From assembly GCF_001441615.1 (NCBI RefSeq), contig NZ_LAXJ01000002.1:1-64000 (forward strand): DNA of 64,000 nt. Direction: 5' to 3'. The stretch comes from Roseovarius atlanticus. Lineage in GTDB: Bacteria; Pseudomonadota; Alphaproteobacteria; Rhodobacterales; Rhodobacteraceae. The translations under genes were made by a program, and so were the position numbers. Below are positions 60,695 through 64,000 of this stretch, piece after piece (position 1 is the stretch's first letter; every line of letters starts with the position of its first letter). The notes under the pieces were generated by a model, which worked only from the letters and a program-made list of their open reading frames with translations, did no database searches and was not told the origin of the DNA.

Positions 60695-61810
60695 ATGAGC
60701 GATTGCAATTTGGTGGGGTCACCCGCCTCTCAGACTCTGTCTTGGGTGCCGATGGCAGCCATCACCTATCTCGCCCATACCGAGGGCGGCACGTCGATCC
60801 GGGCGCTGGCCCGGCATCTGGGGTGCCATGCCTCGACCGTGTCCCGACAGGTCCGTGCGCTCGAGGCGCTGCGCGACGATCACCTCGTCGACGAGGCCCT
60901 GCGCCGTCTTGGTCCACAGATCGCGGGTCAGCCCCAAGCCGGTTCGTGCAGCAAGGAGAGATGCATGACCGCGCCGCTGACACACCCCGAACCCACGAAG
61001 ACCCTCACCGAATCCCGCCTCAACCGCGAGGCCCTGCGCGTTTTGCGCCGCCTGTGCGAGAAAGGCGCCGTGCTGGCCGTGGCCGCCGAGATGGACAAGG
61101 CCGTGGTGGTGCGCGAAACCGAGGCCGGACAGAACCGCACCGCGGTGGTCGATCGCGACATCGCGGAGGCGCTCGCGCTGAAATCGTGGATCAGTTGCGA
61201 CAGTCCGGGCCGGATCTCGCGCTATGCCATCACCGGGGCAGGGCGCACGGCGCTTGGCCGGCTCATGGCCCAGGCGGAAAACACCGCCCAGGGATTCGAG
61301 GAAAGTCAGGCCGCCTTTCTCGGCCAGCCTGATTCCGGCGACGACGAGGACGACGCGCAGGAGCGCCGCCGCGTCCGCTATGGCATCACCGAGTCGCCCC
61401 TCATCCTGCTCTCGCGCCGCCGCAATCGTGACGGCAGCCGCTTTCTGCCCGCCGAGCTTGTCCGCGCGGGCGAACGTCTGCGCGAGGATTACGAAATGGC
61501 CCGCCTGAACGAGACCCCGCGCGCGGCCTGGCCCGAGATCCTGACCGGCGCCGCGCAGCCTGCCGTTGTGGCAGAGCAGAACGGTTCCGCCCGGGCCGCC
61601 CAGGCCCGCGTGCTGGGGGCGTTGCGTGACCTCGGTCCGGGGCTGGCGGATGTAGCGCTGCGGTGCTGCTGCTTCCTCGAAGGCTTGGAAACCACCGAGA
61701 AAAAGCTGGGATGGTCCGCCCGCTCGGGAAAGATCGTGCTGCGCATCGCATTGCAACGGCTCAAACGCCATTACACAGAGCTGGGCGACAGCGCGGGCCT
61801 GATGGGGTAG
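60695..61810 (+). CDS. gafA: DUF6456 helix-turn-helix protein, likely gene transfer agent activator GafA
   Basis: A 371-residue regulator. Residues about 20-70 form a winged helix-turn-helix (SIRALARHLGCHASTVSRQV). The C-terminal DUF6456 region (about 225-371) ends with a sigma-region-4-like segment (FLEGLETTEKKLGWSARSGK then IVLRIALQRLKRHY). This is the layout of GafA, the direct activator of the RcGTA cluster in Rhodobacter capsulatus. AAGGAGGG precedes the ATG. CtrA-like and DnaA boxes lie upstream, as expected for a cell-cycle-coupled gene. No GTA structural genes are in the window. Confidence 0.68.
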   Translation: MSDCNLVGSPASQTLSWVPMAAITYLAHTEGGTSIRALARHLGCHASTVSRQVRALEALRDDHLVDEALRRLGPQIAGQPQAGSCSKERCMTAPLTHPEPTKTLTESRLNREALRVLRRLCEKGAVLAVAAEMDKAVVVRETEAGQNRTAVVDRDIAEALALKSWISCDSPGRISRYAITGAGRTALGRLMAQAENTAQGFEESQAAFLGQPDSGDDEDDAQERRRVRYGITESPLILLSRRRNRDGSRFLPAELVRAGERLREDYEMARLNETPRAAWPEILTGAAQPAVVAEQNGSARAAQARVLGALRDLGPGLADVALRCCCFLEGLETTEKKLGWSARSGKIVLRIALQRLKRHYTELGDSAGLMG

Positions 61811-61817
61811 AAGGCGC

Positions 61818-62543
61818 TCAGCCCCCCACCAGCCAACCCACGCCAAAGGCCGCCACGGCACAGATCGTACCCACCAGCAGCGTCTCGCCCACGCAGCGGC
61901 CCATCCGCTCGCCGGTGGCGTTCCAGCGCAGAAGGCCAAGCGCGATAAGCGCCATTGCCGTCGCCGCGACCGACAGCAGAAAGGTGGTCTGCGTGGCCTC
62001 CAGTATGAAATAGGGCACCAGCGGGATCGCCCCGAACACGATGAACGACCCGAAGGTGAACAGCCCCGACAGCACCGGGCTGTCCTCGTCGGGGTCCTGC
62101 ATCCCGAATTCGTAGGTCATCATCAGGTCGGCCATGATCTCGGGATGGCGCGACAGGATCGTGGCCGCCGTGTCGGCCTCGCCGGCGGGAAGACCGCGCT
62201 GGCGCAGGATCTCGAAAAGCTCCATGCGCTCGTGCTCGGGGTCGGCCGCAATCTCGCGAAGCTCGCTCACGCGGCGCGCGCGGTAAAGGTCGTGCTGCGA
62301 CCGCAGGGACAGGAACTCTCCCAACCCCATGCTGATCGCGTCGGCAAGAAGGTTGGCCAGCCCGAAGACCAGAACCGCCACGCCGCCGATCTGCGCCACG
62401 CCCTCGGCCTGCGCACCCGCGAAGCCCGCCACGATGGCAAAGGTGGTCACGATCCCGTCATTGCCGCCATAGACGATCTGTTTCAGGTACTCCTGCGTCT
62501 GGCTCAGCCGATGCGCCTCGCGCCGGTGCCGCTGCCAATCCAT
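61818..62543 (-). CDS. VIT1/CCC1 family iron/manganese transporter
   Basis: A 241-residue membrane protein of the VIT family. It starts with a cytoplasmic helix, followed by SQTQEYLKQIVYGGNDGIVT, the family signature. The second helix region is LANLLADAISMGLGEFLS. A charged insert (residues 80-150, with EHERMELFEILRQRG and PEIMADLMMTYEFG) matches the metal-binding domain between helices 2 and 3. Three further helices follow. I chose the ATG at 62543 (MDWQRHRREA); a GTG at 62588 would add 15 residues. Confidence 0.9.
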   Translation of the reverse strand: MDWQRHRREAHRLSQTQEYLKQIVYGGNDGIVTTFAIVAGFAGAQAEGVAQIGGVAVLVFGLANLLADAISMGLGEFLSLRSQHDLYRARRVSELREIAADPEHERMELFEILRQRGLPAGEADTAATILSRHPEIMADLMMTYEFGMQDPDEDSPVLSGLFTFGSFIVFGAIPLVPYFILEATQTTFLLSVAATAMALIALGLLRWNATGERMGRCVGETLLVGTICAVAAFGVGWLVGG

Positions 62544-62727
62544 CCTGCCCCCGGTGTCTGCCTCGCGCGTCAGCATAAAGCGGGCCACGCCCGGTGCAAC
62601 TGCCCAGGCTCACCGGCCAGGAGCGCCCACGCGAAACGCGCAGGCGCCTGCCGATCCGGCCTGTGCGGCGGGCGGTGGGCCACTCGTTACGCGCGCATCC
62701 GCCACATGCATGACGGGTTTGCATCAC

Positions 62728-62756
62728 TGGAACTTCCCACCACGGTGACTTATAAA
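62728..62756 (+). promoter_or_regulatory. Possible promoter of lipA
   Basis: TGGAAC (62728-62733) and TATAAA (62751-62756) are 17 bp apart. The predicted RNA start, near 62763, lies after the ATG at 62761, which supports the downstream GTG at 62794 as the true lipA start. Confidence 0.35.
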
Positions 62757-62793
62757 TAGGATGTCTTACCAAAGGATTTGCGGGGAAAATTTC

Positions 62794-63741
62794 GTGCGCG
62801 ATCTCAAGATCCCGGACCAGCGCCACCCTGAAAAGGCGCATCGGCCCGACAACGCCCAACCGAAAAAGCCCGACTGGATTCGCGTCAAGGCGCCCGTCGG
62901 CAAGGGCTATCTGGAAACCCACCGGATCATGCGCGAGCACAAGCTGGTCACGGTCTGCGAGGAAGCGGGCTGTCCCAATGCCGGCGAATGCTGGAATCAG
63001 GGCCACGCCACCATGATGATCATGGGCGAGGTCTGCACCCGCGCCTGTTCGTTCTGCAACATCGCCACCGGCAAGCCGCCCGAGGATCTGGACCCGTTCG
63101 AGCCGGGGCGCGTGGCCGACGCTGTGCAGAAGCTTGGGCTCAATCACGTGGTCATCACCTCGGTGGACCGCGACGATGTCACCGATGGCGGGGCCGAGCA
63201 TTTCGCCCAGACGATCCGCGCCATCCGCCACCGCTCGCCCGGCACCACGATCGAGATCCTGACACCCGATTTCCTGCATTGCGATCCTGCGGTGCTCGAG
63301 GTCGTCGTCGCGGCGCAACCGGACGTCTTCAACCACAACCTTGAAACCGTCCCGGGCCTTTACCCCGAGGTGCGCCCCGGCGCGCGCTATTTCCACAGCC
63401 TGCGCCTGCTGCAACGGGTCAAGGAACTGGACCCCGGCATTTTCACCAAGTCCGGCATCATGGTCGGCCTGGGCGAAAACCGGCAGACCGTGCACCAGGT
63501 CATGGACGACATGCGCGCCGCCGATATCGACTTCCTGACCATCGGCCAGTACCTGCAACCCACGCCCAAGCACCACGCCGTCGACCGCTTCGTGCATCCC
63601 GACGAATTCGCGGCCTACGAAAAGGTCGCCTATGGCAAGGGGTTTCTGATGGTCTCGGCCACGCCGCTGACGCGCTCGTCCTACCATGCCGGTGACGATT
63701 TTGCCCGCCTGCGCGACGCGCGCATGGCAAGGCTGGGGTAG
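62794..63741 (+). CDS. lipA: Lipoyl synthase
   Basis: LipA inserts sulfur into octanoyl groups to make lipoate on 2-oxoacid dehydrogenases and GcvH. The 315-residue radical SAM enzyme has the auxiliary-cluster cysteines [12 protein letters not shown], the radical SAM motif [21 protein letters not shown], and the closing serine in [14 protein letters not shown] chose the GTG at 62794 (GGGGA seven bases before; homology starts [19 protein letters not shown]). An in-frame ATG at 62761 has no spacing to a ribosome site. Confidence 0.96.
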   Translation: MRDLKIPDQRHPEKAHRPDNAQPKKPDWIRVKAPVGKGYLETHRIMREHKLVTVCEEAGCPNAGECWNQGHATMMIMGEVCTRACSFCNIATGKPPEDLDPFEPGRVADAVQKLGLNHVVITSVDRDDVTDGGAEHFAQTIRAIRHRSPGTTIEILTPDFLHCDPAVLEVVVAAQPDVFNHNLETVPGLYPEVRPGARYFHSLRLLQRVKELDPGIFTKSGIMVGLGENRQTVHQVMDDMRAADIDFLTIGQYLQPTPKHHAVDRFVHPDEFAAYEKVAYGKGFLMVSATPLTRSSYHAGDDFARLRDARMARLG

Positions 63742-63772
63742 GGGACGCCCTCCCGCCCCTCCAGGACAGGAA

Positions 63773-63864
63773 GAGATCCCGGATCGGGTCCGGGATGACG
63801 TCTGCACCAGGATTGTGCCGGACGAAAGCAGCGCCTGACCATCCCGGACCTGATCCGGGATCTC
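63773..63864. repeat. Inverted pair of GATCCCGGATC-type repeats
   Basis: Unit 1 (63773-63798, GAGATCCCGGATCGGGTCCG then GGATGA) and unit 2 (63840-63864) on the opposite strand agree at 24 of 25 bases. Each unit is itself a near-palindrome, and 41 bp separate them. This matches a repeat I know to be widespread in alphaproteobacterial intergenic DNA. No gene lies in the gap between lipA and 63940. Confidence 0.8.
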
Positions 63865-63872
63865 ACACGTGA

Positions 63873-63903
63873 AAACAAAAACACCGACCTCGCAGGGCCG
63901 GTG
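63873..63903 (-). terminator. Terminator for the right-edge gene (minus strand)
   Basis: CACCG (63882-63886) pairs with CGGTG (63899-63903), with further pairs CCT/GGG inside. On the minus strand the hairpin is followed by TTTTTGTTTTC. It lies just after the stop of the partial gene at 63940. Confidence 0.7.
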
Positions 63904-63939
63904 CTTAACAGAAGTATTCGCGTTTTGTCGGGCGGGGTC

Positions 63940-64000
63940 TTACCGCCCCCAGCTGCGGACCGGGCCGCAATCCATGTGCACGAAGTTTGAGCCGGAGTAG
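63940..64000 (-). CDS. DUF882 / YcbK-like peptidase M15 family protein, C-terminal end (partial)
   Basis: Only the last 19 complete codons are visible: YSGSNFVHMDCGPVRSWGR before the TAA. The pattern FVHxDxGPVRSW is the usual end of DUF882 (YcbK, M15-like) murein-processing proteins, including the metal-binding histidine and aspartate. The rest lies beyond the right edge. Confidence 0.6.
   Translation of the reverse strand, partial: YSGSNFVHMDCGPVRSWGR

Overview
The window is a 64 kb stretch of chromosome from an alphaproteobacterium of the Rhodobacterales, most likely the marine Roseobacter group. The evidence is high GC with strong third-position bias, a CtrA/SciP cell-cycle module, the order pyrH-frr-uppS-cdsA-dxr-rseP-bamA-skp-fabZ-lpxA-lpxI-lpxB, LpxI instead of LpxH, LexA boxes of the GTTC-N7-GTTC type, and Rhodobacterales families such as DUF6477 and DUF6456. 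It is mainly core genome. I see no tRNA, rRNA, CRISPR array, prophage or intact insertion sequence.

Layout. 0-5 kb: the end of a sulfotransferase-like gene, then recA with an SOS box, and alaS. 4.6-12.7 kb: small accessory enzymes (DUF1330 pair, MOSC, histidine phosphatase), a LysM protein, cupin, typA, a FemAB-like acyltransferase, ssb and a lytic transglycosylase. 12.7-16.7 kb: cupin, Tat-type ABC substrate-binding protein, AraC regulator, miaA. 16.8-29.2 kb: the long co-directional envelope block (UMP kinase, ribosome recycling, undecaprenyl-PP, CDP-DAG, MEP pathway, site-2 protease, BamA, Skp, lipid A). 29.2-31 kb: a RAYT-like transposase relative beside a structured repeat, then mnmA. 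31-37 kb: sciP, ctrA, ligA, recG. 37-39.2 kb: an SOS-box transcription unit for a 40-residue membrane protein with a hairpin-rich 3' region, and a zinc/cation efflux gene bracketed by palindromes. 39-45.7 kb: hisI, a second copy of the structured repeat, gluQ, methyltransferase, trmFO, a MauG-like dihaem protein, enoyl-CoA hydratase and thioesterase. 46-49 kb: MocR regulator and zinc-ribbon membrane proteins. 49-50 kb: rplM-rpsI. 50-58.3 kb: TetR-ppk2, lipase-like lipoprotein, metA, an unknown P-loop ATPase, FadL porin, EamA exporter and guaA. 58.5-64 kb: a pyrrolysine-free MttB homologue, DUF6477, a GafA-like gene transfer agent activator, a VIT family transporter, lipA and the end of a DUF882 peptidase.

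Regulation is the most interesting theme. The window holds two exact LexA boxes (recA; the 37.4 kb microprotein), one exact CtrA box in a gene-free gap at 44.3 kb, and one-mismatch CtrA boxes before recA, ctrA and the gafA-like gene. The last of these also has an exact DnaA box. Cell cycle, SOS and gene-transfer control may therefore meet in this region. The strongest candidates for something undescribed are (1) the SOS-box microprotein and RNA unit at 37.37-37.75 kb, (2) a roughly 105-nt structured intergenic repeat with covarying stems, one copy of which abuts a RAYT-like gene that seems to lack its catalytic tyrosine, (3) a possible CtrA-driven small RNA at 44.3 kb, and (4) a family of perfect intergenic palindromes. 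All of these were read by eye, with no database search.
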